A DNA stretch of 64,000 nucleotides from NCBI GenBank assembly GCA_963816745.1, contig CAWFLQ010000010.1:372001-436000 (forward strand). Reading direction: 5' to 3'. Below the pieces are notes generated by a model. That model worked only from the letters and a program-made list of their open reading frames with translations, did no database searches and was not told where the DNA came from. This stretch comes from VAZQ01 sp963816745 (GTDB taxonomy: Bacteria > Pseudomonadota > Alphaproteobacteria > Rhizobiales > Xanthobacteraceae). Both the position numbers and the translations under genes were made by a program. Every line of letters starts with the position of its first letter. Position 1 is the first letter of the stretch. This document shows positions 1 to 8,423 of this stretch, piece after piece.

Positions 1-1
1 G

Positions 2-778
2 AGCATGCAGGACTTCCGCGATTCCTGGCGGGCGGTGCTGCGCGGCACCTTCCTGGGTTCGCTGCTCGGCATCCTGCCCGGCGGTGGCGCCGTGCTCGCC
101 GCCTTCGCCAGCTATACGCTGGAGAAGAAGGTCGCCAAGGACCCGAGCCGGTTCGGCAAGGGCGCCATCGAGGGCGTGGCCGGACCGGAATCCGCCAACA
201 ACGCGGCCGCGCAGACCTCGTTCATTCCGCTGCTGACGCTGGGCCTGCCCTCCAACGCCATCATGGCGCTGATGATGGGCGCGATGATCATCCAGGGTAT
301 TCAGCCGGGCTCGGCCGTGATGACCAAGCGGCCCGACCTGTTCTGGGGCATGGTCGCCAGCATGTGGATCGGCAATCTGATGCTGCTGGTGATCAACCTG
401 CCGCTGATCGGAATCTGGGTTCGCCTGCTCTCGGTCCCCTATCGCCTGCTCTATCCGGCGATCCTGTTGTTCTGCGTCATCGGCATCTACAGCACGAACT
501 CGAACATCGCCCAGCTTGTGCTGTGCGCCGTCTTCACCGTGTTCGGATATATCCTCTTGCGGTTCGGCTGCGAGCCTGCCCCGCTGGTGCTGGGCTTCAT
601 TCTCGGACCGCTGATGGAGGAGAACCTCAGGCGCTCGCTGGTGATCTCGCGCGGCGACCCGATGGTGTTCTTCGAGCGGCCGATCTCGGCCATCCTACTC
701 GCGATCACCGCGGCGATCATCGCGTTGATCGTGCTGCCGCAGTTCCGCAAGACCCGCGCGGAGGCGTTCCAGGAATAA
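2..778 (+). CDS. Tripartite tricarboxylate transporter permease, TctA family (5' end outside window)
   Basis: This is the C-terminal 258 codons of a large-subunit permease of the tripartite tricarboxylate transporter family, an inner-membrane importer of di- and tricarboxylates or aromatic acids that works with a periplasmic Bug protein. The frame is open to the left edge, so the true start lies upstream; the first ATG at 5 is internal. The visible part has the TctA loop GILPGGGAVLAAFASY followed by EKK, the conserved segment GVAGPESANNAAA, and several hydrophobic helices up to a short basic tail. A Bug gene follows 62 bases downstream with a good ribosome site, so the two belong to one transport operon. 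The small TctB subunit would be expected upstream, out of view. Family certain, substrate unknown. Confidence 0.93.
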   Translation, partial: SMQDFRDSWRAVLRGTFLGSLLGILPGGGAVLAAFASYTLEKKVAKDPSRFGKGAIEGVAGPESANNAAAQTSFIPLLTLGLPSNAIMALMMGAMIIQGIQPGSAVMTKRPDLFWGMVASMWIGNLMLLVINLPLIGIWVRLLSVPYRLLYPAILLFCVIGIYSTNSNIAQLVLCAVFTVFGYILLRFGCEPAPLVLGFILGPLMEENLRRSLVISRGDPMVFFERPISAILLAITAAIIALIVLPQFRKTRAEAFQE

Positions 779-840
779 AACCGATCGCCGAATGTTCTCG
801 AAAAAAAGCCGGCGATCGCAAATCGACAAGGAGGAAGCAT

Positions 841-1827
841 ATGAGCCTGAAATCGACATCACGCCTGTTCGCGCTGAGCCTTGCGGCGACGCTCGCCGCG
901 GCTGTGGGCGCAATGCCGGAGAGCGCTCTCGCCCAGGCTTTTCCGAGCCAGGACATCCGGCTCATCTGCGCCTTTCCGCCCGGAAGCGGCGCCGACGTGC
1001 TGGTGCGCTACTTCGGCGAGAAGCTGCGTCCGATCAGCGGCCGCACCGTGATCGTGGAGAACAAGTCGGGCGCCGGCGGCAATATCGCGACGGAATACGT
1101 CGCGCGCGCGAAGCCCGACGGCTACACCATCTACGTTCATGCCGCTACGGCGGTGGCCGCCAATCAGCATCTCTTCAAGAAGCCGCCGGTCGAGGCCGCC
1201 AAGGCGATCCAGATCGCGGCGTCGATCAACCGCCAGCCCTTCATGCTGGTCGTCGATGCCAAGAGCCCCTACAAGAGCGTCGCCGAGCTCACCGCCGCGA
1301 TGAAGCAGAAGGGCGACAAGGCCACCTACGCGACCGCGGCGCCGACCGGCACGATCATGGGCGAGATCTACAAGGACGCGACCGGAATCAAGGCCATCGA
1401 GGTGAACTACAAGACCGCGCCGGACTCGATCAATGAAATGCTCAGCGGCAAGGTCGACTACGGCATGCACGATCCGGTGTTCTCGCTGGCGCAACAGCGC
1501 GAAGGCCGATTGCGCATCCTGGCCGTAAGCACGGGCAAGCGGCTCGACGCCAACCCGGAAGCGCCGACGATGGCGGAATCCGGCGTTCCCATGGACTTGA
1601 CGGGCTGGTGGGCCGCCATGGTGCCGGCCGGCACGCCCAAGCCGGTCGTCGACAAGGTCAACCAGTGGTTCGGCGAGATCGTGAAGACGGAAGAGACGAA
1701 GAAGTTCCTGAACAGCTTCGGCGGCGACCCCTTCATCAATACGCCGGAAACCGCGCACGAGCTGTTCCTCAAGTCGATCAACGACTGGGGCAACTACGTG
1801 CGCATTGCGAAGATCACGCCGCAATAG
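841..1827 (+). CDS. Bug-family (TctC-like) periplasmic solute-binding protein 1
   Basis: A 328-residue tripartite tricarboxylate transporter substrate-binding protein, expected in the periplasm delivering a carboxylate to TctA. An N-terminal signal peptide (residues 1 to about 30, ending ALAQA) is followed by the two-lobed Bug fold. The first-lobe loop reads FPPGSGADV instead of the more usual F-x-AGG-x-x-D, and the adjacent segment VENKSGAGGNIA is typical. The start was chosen at ATG 841 because AAGGAGG lies eight bases upstream; an upstream extension of that frame has no signal peptide. It is the first of three consecutive paralogues directly behind tctA. The ligand cannot be told from sequence. 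Confidence 0.93.
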   Translation: MSLKSTSRLFALSLAATLAAAVGAMPESALAQAFPSQDIRLICAFPPGSGADVLVRYFGEKLRPISGRTVIVENKSGAGGNIATEYVARAKPDGYTIYVHAATAVAANQHLFKKPPVEAAKAIQIAASINRQPFMLVVDAKSPYKSVAELTAAMKQKGDKATYATAAPTGTIMGEIYKDATGIKAIEVNYKTAPDSINEMLSGKVDYGMHDPVFSLAQQREGRLRILAVSTGKRLDANPEAPTMAESGVPMDLTGWWAAMVPAGTPKPVVDKVNQWFGEIVKTEETKKFLNSFGGDPFINTPETAHELFLKSINDWGNYVRIAKITPQ

Positions 1828-1920
1828 AGGAGCGAATAGCGAGTAGTGAGTAGCGAATAGATGAGCGTTGCTATCGCCACTCACTGCTGTATTCGCTATT
1901 CGCTATTCGCTAACTTGCTT
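1828..1920 (+). repeat. Inverted tandem of 7-bp repeats between two Bug genes
   Basis: The intergenic spacer holds heptamers of the type GCGAATA/GCGAGTA/GTGAGTA/GCGAATA directly after the stop codon. About 30 bases further on their inverse, TATTCGC, occurs three times in a row (about 1889-1910). The two halves can pair into a long imperfect stem between genes of one transport operon. A related but weaker block lies at 63030-63062. The role may be mRNA processing or partial termination inside the operon, or it may only be a mobile repeat. The repeats are seen; the function is inference. Confidence 0.6.
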
Positions 1921-1932
1921 GGAGGAAATCCG

Positions 1933-2919
1933 ATGATGCATCTTCTTCAACTGCCCCTGCGCAATATCGCGTCGGCAATCGCTTTCGCGGCCATGGCCCT
2001 GGTGCCGGCAGCGGCGCAGGCGCAGGACTATCCGAGCCAGGACATCCGCTTCATCTGCGGCTTCCCGGCCGGCAGCGGCGCCGACGTGCTGGTGCGATAT
2101 TTCGGCGAGAAGGTGCGGCAGGTCGCCAACCGGACCATCATCGTCGAGAACAAGGTGGGCGCGGCCGGCAACATCGCGGCGGTGTATACCGCGCGCTCGA
2201 AGCCCGACGGCCATACCATCTACGTCCACGCCGCCAGCGCCATCGCCGCCAACATGCACCTGTTCAAGACGCCGCCGATCGACGCGGGGAAGGACCTGCA
2301 GATCGCGGCCGGCATCAACAAGCAGCCGTTCATGGTGGTGGTTGCCGCCAACAGTCCATACCAGACGCTGGCGGAGCTGACCGAAGCCATGAAGAAGAAA
2401 GGCGACAAGGCGAGCTACGCCCAGTCCAACACCAGCGGCAAGGTGATGGGCGAGCTGTACAGGCGCGCGACCGGCATCCAAGCCGTCGAGGTGCCCTACC
2501 GGACCGCCAATGACGCCTTGAATGACTTTGCCAGCGGCACGATCGACTACGGAACGGTGGATCCGGTGTTCGCGTTGAGCCAGGCACGGGCGGGACGGCT
2601 GCGGATGCTCGCGGTCAGCACATCGCATCGTATGCAGGCGGTGCCGGAGCTGCCGACCATGACCGAAGCAGGCGTTCCCGGCGTGGAGCTGCTCACCTGG
2701 TTCGCCGTCATGGTGCCGTCCGCGACGCCACGGCCGATCGTCGACAAGATCAACAAGTGGTTCAACGAGGTGCTCGCCACCGAGGAGACCAAGAAATTCC
2801 TCAACAGCTTCGGCGGCGACCCGTTCATCACCACGCCCGACGAGGGCCAGGCGCTGTTCCGGCAAGGAATCAAGGACTGGGAAGGCTTCGTGAAGCTGGC
2901 CAAGATCGAGCCGCAGTGA
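1933..2919 (+). CDS. Bug-family (TctC-like) periplasmic solute-binding protein 2
   Basis: A second 328-residue Bug protein, close in sequence to its upstream neighbour over the whole length, including the unusual loop FPAGSGADVLVRYF and the C-terminal segment KKFLNSFGGDPFI. Residues 1 to about 32 form a signal peptide with a cut after AQA. ATG 1933 was chosen because GGAGG lies seven bases upstream and the signal peptide begins there; the longer frame starting at 1861 runs through the repeat and is not credible. It is separated from copy 1 by a repeat-filled spacer and from copy 3 by a palindromic element, so the trio probably arose by tandem duplication. The ligand is unknown and may differ from that of its paralogues. 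Confidence 0.92.
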   Translation: MMHLLQLPLRNIASAIAFAAMALVPAAAQAQDYPSQDIRFICGFPAGSGADVLVRYFGEKVRQVANRTIIVENKVGAAGNIAAVYTARSKPDGHTIYVHAASAIAANMHLFKTPPIDAGKDLQIAAGINKQPFMVVVAANSPYQTLAELTEAMKKKGDKASYAQSNTSGKVMGELYRRATGIQAVEVPYRTANDALNDFASGTIDYGTVDPVFALSQARAGRLRMLAVSTSHRMQAVPELPTMTEAGVPGVELLTWFAVMVPSATPRPIVDKINKWFNEVLATEETKKFLNSFGGDPFITTPDEGQALFRQGIKDWEGFVKLAKIEPQ

Positions 2920-2932
2920 ATGAAGTGATGCT

Positions 2933-3079
2933 GTAGGGTGGGCAAAGGCGCGCATGCCGTGGCGTCGCTGCGCGGAAACATCGTTCGTGGCGCGCCGTGC
3001 CCACGCGTCTGGATCTGCCCTCGTCACTCCCTTCCACGCGTGGGCACGGCGCGCAAGTGCGCGCCTTTGCCCACCCTAC
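2933..3079 (+). repeat. Long dispersed palindromic element, copy 1
   Basis: The element begins GTAGGGTGGGCAAAGGCGCG and ends with the reverse complement GCGCCTTTGCCCACCCTAC. Inside lies a second inverted pair, CGCGCCGTGCCCACGCGT at 2991-3008 and its exact complement at 3036-3053. The whole sits between two Bug genes. A second copy with the same outer and inner arms but a different spacer lies at 51734-51907. The architecture is that of a non-coding dispersed repeat able to fold into a large cruciform or RNA hairpin. Confidence 0.8.
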
Positions 3080-3104
3080 GGCGGAGCAACATCAAGGGTG
3101 GAGC

Positions 3105-4082
3105 ATGACACACAACGCGACATTGCGTTCGGCGGCGGGGCTGCTGGCGGCCTCGGCACTCGCGCTCACGCCGGTCGAGGCCCGCGCTCAGGACTATCCC
3201 AACCAGGATTTGCGCTTCCTCTGCGCCTTTCCCGCCGGGAGCGGCGCTGACGTGATCGTGCGCTACTTCGCCGACAAGATGCGCCCGCTCGTCAGGCGCA
3301 CCATCATCGTGGACAACAAGCCCGGCGCCGGCGGCAACATTGCCGCCGAGGCCATGGTGCGGTCGAAGCCCGACGGCCACACGATCTTCATCCACGCCGG
3401 CAACACCGTCGCGGGCAACATGCACCTCATCAAGAAGCCGCCGTTCGATGCGGCCAAGGCCATTCAAGTGGCGGCCACCATCAACAGGCAGGCGTTCATG
3501 CTGGCGGTCGACGCCAAGCGGCCGTGGAAAACCGTGCCGGAGCTGACGGCCTACCTGAAGGACAAGGGCGACAAGGCGACCTACGCGGTGTCGGCCAATT
3601 CCGGCATCGTCATGGGTGCAATCTACAAGGAGAAGGCGGGCCTCGAGGCGGTGCAGGTCCATTACAGGATGGCCGCGGACGCGCTCAACGACATGACGAG
3701 CGGCAAAGTGGACTACGCGCTGCAGGACCCGGTGTTTGCACTGAGCCAGCATCGCGAAGGCAGGCTGCGCGTGCTCGCGGTCGCTTCGGCGGAGCGGCTG
3801 AAGTCGAACCCGGAGCTGCCGACCATGACCGAAGCCGGCGTGGCCATGGACCTCGTCGGCTGGTTCGCGGCCATGGTGCCGAGCGCGACACCGAAGCCGA
3901 TCGTCGATCAGCTGAACAAATGGTTCAGCACGGTCGTGGCAGCCGAGGAGACGCAGACGTTCCTGAAGAATTATGGCGGCGATCCCTGGATTGCCACGCC
4001 GGAGGAAGCCCAGGCTCGGTTGGTGCGGGACATCGCGGCCTGGGGAGACTACATCCGCATCGCCAAGCTCGAGCCGCAGTAG
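3105..4082 (+). CDS. Bug-family (TctC-like) periplasmic solute-binding protein 3
   Basis: Third tandem Bug protein, 325 residues, with a signal peptide ending near EARAQ (residue 28) and the same first-lobe loop, FPAGSGADVIVRYF. ATG 3105 was preferred over upstream starts because the longer frame would read through the palindromic repeat and the signal peptide begins at MTHNATL; a weak GGTGGAG lies just upstream. It is the most divergent of the three in its C-terminal lobe. It converges on the phosphodiesterase gene with only seven bases between the stop codons. Family assignment is firm; whether all three paralogues feed the same TctA, or one is a sensor, cannot be read from the sequence. 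Confidence 0.91.
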   Translation: MTHNATLRSAAGLLAASALALTPVEARAQDYPNQDLRFLCAFPAGSGADVIVRYFADKMRPLVRRTIIVDNKPGAGGNIAAEAMVRSKPDGHTIFIHAGNTVAGNMHLIKKPPFDAAKAIQVAATINRQAFMLAVDAKRPWKTVPELTAYLKDKGDKATYAVSANSGIVMGAIYKEKAGLEAVQVHYRMAADALNDMTSGKVDYALQDPVFALSQHREGRLRVLAVASAERLKSNPELPTMTEAGVAMDLVGWFAAMVPSATPKPIVDQLNKWFSTVVAAEETQTFLKNYGGDPWIATPEEAQARLVRDIAAWGDYIRIAKLEPQ

Positions 4083-4089
4083 GCGAAAT

Positions 4090-5094
4090 CTATCGTCCCC
4101 GCTGCTCCGGCTTCACGGCGCGCGCGATCACGTCGATCTCGTCAGTCAAGATGCCCCCCGAATAGCCGGCCGGAAGGCGCGCGAGGTCTTGTGCGGTGTC
4201 GATGCCGCTCGACCAGCCGCCATGATAGTCCCCCTGCACGAAGACGCGGCTGCCCGCGCCCTCCATGCGATCGAGAAAACGATTGGGCCAGCCCCACAGC
4301 CACGGCGCCACGTTGATCGGCACCAGCACAAGCGCGTTGCCGCAGGCCGAGGGCACATGACCGCTCCAGCCGTAGCCGATATAGCTCAAGAGGCAGCGCT
4401 TGATCGACTCGCGCGACAGGGTGCGAAGCTCGGGTAGCCGATCGTGCAGCGCGGCGATCGGCTCGTCGCCGCCATAGGCCATCAGGCGGCTGCGCTGCGC
4501 GGGCGGTAGCTTGGCCAGGCGCACGGCCAGCAGAACGCCCTCGCGCGGATCGTTGCTCTTCACGTTGATCAGGAATTCCCGGTCGGGAAACGTGCTCAGC
4601 ACTTCGTCGAGCGACGGCATGAGGCCCCTGCCCTTGCCGCGGAACGGAAAAGTCCGCCCGCCGTCGGCGGTGTAGCCGTAGCCGATGTCGAGCGTTCGCA
4701 ACTCGGCCATCGCGTGCTGGCGGGTGACGCCCTTGCCGTCGGTCCGGCAGTCGAGCGTCCAATCATGGAACACCGCAAACTGGCCGTCGGTGGTCGGATG
4801 CACGTCGAGCTCGACGACACCGGCGCCGGCCTCGAACGCGGCGCGCATCGACGCAATCGTGTTCTCCAGGAATTCATGCTTCGGCGCGAGCATGCGCGCG
4901 GCCGTGCAGGTATCCCCGCGCAGATCCGTCGTATCGAAACGCTGCGCAATCCCGCGATGCGCGAGCAACACCGGCTGGCCCGGCGCCCGAGTGGCGAACA
5001 GGTTGGTGTTGTTGACGAAGACGAAGGCGGTCCACACCGCCAGCACGATCAGTGCTGAACGAAATATGCGACGCACTATGGCTCCCTCCATCAA
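4090..5094 (-). CDS. Membrane-anchored glycerophosphodiester phosphodiesterase family protein
   Basis: A 334-residue protein of the GDPD superfamily, which hydrolyses glycerophosphodiesters to glycerol 3-phosphate and an alcohol through a metal-dependent TIM barrel. Residues 10-27 form an uncleaved signal anchor, so the catalytic domain should be periplasmic. The expected motifs are present: HRG at 46-48, EN at 77-78, ELDVH at 95-99 (the metal-binding E-x-D) and the second catalytic histidine in FHD near 110. The domain runs to the end and closes with GGILTDEID, a familiar GDPD ending. It stands alone between convergent and divergent neighbours. The true substrate is not known; several membrane-bound members act on other phosphodiesters. 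Confidence 0.85.
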   Translation of the reverse strand: MMEGAIVRRIFRSALIVLAVWTAFVFVNNTNLFATRAPGQPVLLAHRGIAQRFDTTDLRGDTCTAARMLAPKHEFLENTIASMRAAFEAGAGVVELDVHPTTDGQFAVFHDWTLDCRTDGKGVTRQHAMAELRTLDIGYGYTADGGRTFPFRGKGRGLMPSLDEVLSTFPDREFLINVKSNDPREGVLLAVRLAKLPPAQRSRLMAYGGDEPIAALHDRLPELRTLSRESIKRCLLSYIGYGWSGHVPSACGNALVLVPINVAPWLWGWPNRFLDRMEGAGSRVFVQGDYHGGWSSGIDTAQDLARLPAGYSGGILTDEIDVIARAVKPEQRGR

Positions 5095-5148
5095 GGCGAT
5101 TACCGCGGGCTTTTTCGTGTGCGGACAATCCTGTAGATTTCAAGGCCC

Positions 5149-5802
5149 ATGGAAGCCCCGATGTCGCCGCACCTTCGTTCCGCGATCGTCATGACGGCCC
5201 TGCTCGTTCCGCTTTGCGGATCGCCGGCGCCACCGGCCGCGGCATGCGCGTTCGACAGCGGCGCGGCCGGCCTGTTCGACGGCAATTTCGTGGCGGTGCA
5301 TCCGCAGGCGAGCGTGGTCTATTTCGCGATCGTCGATGCCGTGGAGCAGGGTGTGCTCGACCGGGCGGCGTTCCAGCCGATTGCGCCGGGATCTTCCGGC
5401 TACTGGCGGGCGGTCGGACGCATGAACAGTCTCCATCGTCTTCTGTCGGCGGCATCCGCCAAGCAGCCGACGGCACCGATCTCATTGCTGTTCATCGAGT
5501 CAAATCTGTGGGCGAGGTTCGAGCCCGGGCCTCGCGGTATCGACATCGCCGTGCACACGCCCGGCGCCCGTGACGGCGACGTGGTCATCTTCACCAGCGA
5601 GGCCGGCCTTGCCGCCGTGCTGGATGGACGCCTGCCGGTGAAGGCGGCGCTCGATCGTGGCTTGATTGCCGTCGACGGCCCGAATTCCGGTGATAGGACG
5701 AAAGACCTGATACTGGCAGCTCTCGACGCGCCCGAATCTTCCGCCGCCGGTACGCTCAGTGGTCAAGGTGCTCCGGCGCGATTCTTCGGCCCACCGAGGT
5801 AG
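5149..5802 (+). CDS. Secreted protein of unknown function with an SCP2-like C-terminal segment (paralogue of 30798-31382)
   Basis: A 217-residue exported protein I do not recognise from a named family. Residues 1 to about 33 are a signal peptide ending AAAC, which could be a lipobox. The C-terminal part reads like an SCP2 or sterol-carrier half: DGDVVIFTSEAGLAAVL, then LPVKAALDRGLIAVDG, matching the beta-alpha pattern before the G-x-L-x-x-x-G strand of that fold. The gene at 30798-31382 has the same architecture and matching segments (LLFIESNLWARF against LVLLEPMLWTRF). The SCP2 relation is my inference from pattern, not from a search. It is divergent from the phosphodiesterase gene, 54 bases away. 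Alternative start: ATG 5161. Confidence 0.7.
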   Translation: MEAPMSPHLRSAIVMTALLVPLCGSPAPPAAACAFDSGAAGLFDGNFVAVHPQASVVYFAIVDAVEQGVLDRAAFQPIAPGSSGYWRAVGRMNSLHRLLSAASAKQPTAPISLLFIESNLWARFEPGPRGIDIAVHTPGARDGDVVIFTSEAGLAAVLDGRLPVKAALDRGLIAVDGPNSGDRTKDLILAALDAPESSAAGTLSGQGAPARFFGPPR

Positions 5803-5843
5803 CAGCGTGCCATAAGCGCGTTCTCGCGCGTCCATAGCCCGTT

Positions 5844-5918
5844 GAAGACATAAGGGCGGAGACGGCATCAGCCCGCGAAGACGGGCGTCTCCGCCCTTAT
5901 GTCTTCGCGGGCTGATGC
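5844..5918. repeat. Nested, mutually exclusive inverted repeats (A-B-A'-B' order)
   Basis: Arm A at 5844-5864 (21 bases) is the exact reverse complement of A' at 5886-5906. Arm B at 5865-5880 (16 bases) is the exact reverse complement of B' at 5903-5918. Because the order is A-B-A'-B' and A' overlaps B' by four bases, only one hairpin can form fully at a time, or the two can interlock as a pseudoknot-like fold. It lies just behind the stop codon of the SCP2-like gene in a 511-base stretch with no large gene. It may act as a terminator or belong to a dispersed repeat family. Confidence 0.75.
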
Positions 5919-5971
5919 TGTAACGCCCTTAAGGACGCGCCATGGAGCGTCCCCGCGCTCCACGCATGTGC

Positions 5972-6109
5972 TCAGTGGCGTTCTCCCCACATACCGCTGC
6001 GCGACGAATCTGGGCGACGCGCACGGGGCTTTCCCATATCAAGTCTGTTCAGCAGATGACCAGCTACGAATGCAAGGATGACGATCAACAGCACCGTCTC
6101 GATGCTCAT
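5972..6109 (-). CDS. Possible 45-residue single-span membrane protein
   Basis: This small frame inside the 5803-6313 gap encodes MSIETVLLIVILAFVAGHLL followed by a charged, arginine-rich tail. The first 20 residues would form one membrane span and the tail a cytoplasmic end. A G-rich stretch precedes the ATG but is not a clear ribosome site. Nothing else in this gap looks coding. I include it because the hydrophobic pattern is clean and small membrane proteins of this shape are often missed; it could equally be chance. Confidence 0.35.
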   Translation of the reverse strand: MSIETVLLIVILAFVAGHLLNRLDMGKPRARRPDSSRSGMWGERH

Positions 6110-6313
6110 GCAACGCCCCCGTATGTTGCTTGTTGGCGACAGCAAAACAGAAAACTCGTGCGGCAATGTGGCCGGTTCAAATTTTTTTTCAGAACGTTGC
6201 AAAAATCTCACAGATGACGGTGCGCGCGTAGTGAAAGTCGCGTTCGCAATCGATCGTCGCGCGCGCTAAGAGTCAAAATCAGCGGACCAGTCGGTACTTT
6301 CGAGGAGGCTCAC

Positions 6314-7687
6314 ATGCCATCCGGCGTTTTCGACTCGACCCTGCTCAAGCACATGTGGGGCACCGACGAACTGCGCGCGATCTTCAACGACGAGAGTCGT
6401 GTGCAGAAATGGTATGACTACGAGGCGGCGCTTGCATTGTCGCAAGCCGAGCTCGGTATCATTCCACAGGCCGCGGCGGACGAGATCGCCGGCAAGGCCA
6501 AGGTCGGCCTGGTCGATCTCGAAGCTGTCGCCGCGGAGATCCGCCGCACCAAGCACCCGCTGGTACCGGCGCTGCGCGCCTTGCAGGCGATCTGCGCCGG
6601 CGATCACGGCGAATACCTGCATTTCGGCCCCACCACGCAGGACGTGCTCGACACCGGCGTCATGCTGCAGATCAAGGAGGCGCACGCGGTGTTCGTGCGC
6701 GACCTGCAAGCCATCGGTCGCGAGCTCTACGGGCTCGCCGAGACGTACAAGGACACGCCGATGGCGGGCCGCACCCACGCGGTGCAGGCGCTGCCGATCA
6801 CCTTCGGCCACAAATGCGCGATCTGGCTCGCCGAGACCGGACGCAACCATCAGCGCCTGACGCAGCTGGAAGAGCGCGTGTTCGTCGGCAGCCTGGTCGG
6901 CGCGGTCGGCACGCAGGCCTCGTTCGGCGATCAGGCCTTCGAGCTCGACCGGCGCGTGATGACGAGGCTCGGGCTCGGCGTCGCCGACATCTCCTGGCAG
7001 CCGGCGCGCGACCGCCTGGTGGAATACGTCGGCGTGCTCGGGCTCGTCGGCGGCAGCCTCGCCAAGATCGCGAACGAGATCGTCACGCTCGCGCATACCG
7101 AGCTCGGCGAGCTCGGCGAGCCGTTCAACGAGGGCAAGGTCGGCTCCTCGACCATGCCGCACAAGCGCAACCCGTCGACCTGCGAAGGCATCGTCGCGGT
7201 CGGCCGGACGCTGCGCTACACCGTCGCCCTGATGCACGAGGCGCTGATACAGGAGCACGAGCGCGACGCCTCGGCGTGGCGGTTCGAATGGAAGGCACTG
7301 CCGGAGGCGTGCCTGATGACCGGCGCGATCCTGGCGCAGATGAAGGACGTGCTGGCGGGCCTCGAGGTGGATGCCGGCAGGATGCGCCGCAATCTCGACG
7401 CGCTTGGCGGCTTCCTGCTGTCGGAACGGGTGATGTTCGCGCTCGCCGACAAGCTCGGCAAGCAGACCGCGCACGAGGTGGTCTACGACGCCTCGATGCG
7501 AGGCTTCGCGCAGGGCATCACCTTCGAGCAGGCGCTGATGGGCAATGCGCGGGTCAAGCAGGCGCTCGGCACCGAGGAGCTGACAGCGCTGCTCGATCCC
7601 ACCACCTATGTCGGTCTCGCCCCGGCGATCGTCGAGCGCACGCTGGCGGCGACGCGCGCCTCGGGTTGGATCAAGCCGATGGCATGA
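6314..7687 (+). CDS. Fumarase/aspartase-superfamily lyase, adenylosuccinate-lyase-like
   Basis: A 457-residue cytoplasmic lyase of the superfamily that removes fumarate or a similar leaving group by anti-elimination. The signature loop GSSTMPHKRNP lies near residues 277-287 and carries the catalytic serine region; the second conserved region, MAGRTHAVQALP, lies near 154-165, and a third, FGPTTQDVLDTG, near 106. The length fits both adenylosuccinate lyase (PurB) and 3-carboxy-muconate cycloisomerase (PcaB). No purine genes are nearby, so a catabolic role is possible. ATG 6314 follows GAGGAGG at a good distance. No operon partner is apparent, and no symbol is given because the subgroup cannot be fixed by eye. 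Confidence 0.85.
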   Translation: MPSGVFDSTLLKHMWGTDELRAIFNDESRVQKWYDYEAALALSQAELGIIPQAAADEIAGKAKVGLVDLEAVAAEIRRTKHPLVPALRALQAICAGDHGEYLHFGPTTQDVLDTGVMLQIKEAHAVFVRDLQAIGRELYGLAETYKDTPMAGRTHAVQALPITFGHKCAIWLAETGRNHQRLTQLEERVFVGSLVGAVGTQASFGDQAFELDRRVMTRLGLGVADISWQPARDRLVEYVGVLGLVGGSLAKIANEIVTLAHTELGELGEPFNEGKVGSSTMPHKRNPSTCEGIVAVGRTLRYTVALMHEALIQEHERDASAWRFEWKALPEACLMTGAILAQMKDVLAGLEVDAGRMRRNLDALGGFLLSERVMFALADKLGKQTAHEVVYDASMRGFAQGITFEQALMGNARVKQALGTEELTALLDPTTYVGLAPAIVERTLAATRASGWIKPMA

Positions 7688-7734
7688 CTATATGGGGCGC
7701 GATAAGGTGTGCGAGCCCGATTGAGGATAGTGCC

Positions 7735-8017
7735 ATGCAGGCAATTTGGCGCGGCCAGGTGATCGCGGAAAGCGACCAGAACTCTCGAAGTCGGCGGCTA
7801 TCGATACTTTCCACGCGAAGCGGTCCGCATGGACCTGCTGCAGGTGACGCCGAAGACGGCGAAGGATCTGGAGTGCCCGCACGGGGTCCAGTTCTACGAC
7901 GTCTCGGGTGATACCGCGCGCAGCGCACGTGCAGCCTGGTCCTACGAGGCGCCGCGCCCCGCGATGAAGCAGGTGGATCACTGGATCGGCTTCTGGGAAG
8001 ACGTCGAGATCCGTTGA
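7735..8017 (+). pseudogene. DUF427 protein gene, interrupted by one inserted base
   Basis: Starting at ATG 7735 the frame gives MQAIWRGQVIAESDQ, a normal DUF427 beginning. At 7780-7781 (CCAGAACTC) one extra A breaks it. Removing that base gives TLEVGGYRYFPREAV and then an uninterrupted continuation through LECPHGVQFYDV and AAWSYEAP to the stop at 8017, about 93 residues, the usual DUF427 length. No other lesion is present. DUF427 proteins are small cytoplasmic beta-rich proteins of unknown function. A sequencing error is as likely as a true loss. Confidence 0.8.
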
Positions 8018-8083
8018 TCGTGGCATACCGAACCTGCCGGCGAAGGGCTCGAGGCCAACCTTGATGTACGATTTGTCTGTGTT

Positions 8084-8407
8084 GTGCGACAATCAACATC
8101 GGAGAAAATTGTGGTGCCTTCAGCAGGACATACTGTACGGACACAGGACTTGCCGGAGTTGAGTCCCGGCCGGACTTCCGTTCTCGAAGCAGCGAAAGGC
8201 GCCGGACTACTCGAAGGCAAGTACTGCCGCATTGCGGGGCGGATTCACCAACGGTTGATCAATGCTGCCAAGGCACGATCCGCCATCAAGTCGGACACCG
8301 AGTTGCTCGAATACGCACTCGCCCGCGTCGCTTTGGAGGACGACTTCGCGCAGAACCTGTTTGCAAGAGCGGGACGCGTGTCGCGGGACCTCGAGCTCGA
8401 CTTTTGA
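8084..8407 (+). CDS. Small protein resembling VapB-like / ribbon-helix-helix antitoxins
   Basis: The C-terminal 60 residues have the pattern of small antitoxin-like proteins: a beta-like start, then RLINAAKARSAIKSDTELLE, then YALARVALEDDFAQ, ending in a short polar tail. This matches the K-S-D-T-E-L-x-E-x-A-L-A theme I associate with VapB-type helix pairs. The first codon is uncertain: GTG 8084 gives 107 residues, GTG 8111 gives 98, and no strong ribosome site decides between them. No PIN-domain toxin lies next to it; the DUF4202 gene follows 16 bases later. It could be an orphan antitoxin or an unrelated small regulator. The assignment is by pattern only. Confidence 0.45.
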   Translation: MRQSTSEKIVVPSAGHTVRTQDLPELSPGRTSVLEAAKGAGLLEGKYCRIAGRIHQRLINAAKARSAIKSDTELLEYALARVALEDDFAQNLFARAGRVSRDLELDF

Positions 8408-8423
8408 CTTTGAAGCCTGACCC

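Noticed and set aside
859..1884. 341-codon minus-strand frame opposite the first Bug gene
   Set aside because: Shadow of the codon bias on the other strand; the composition is repetitive and without motifs.
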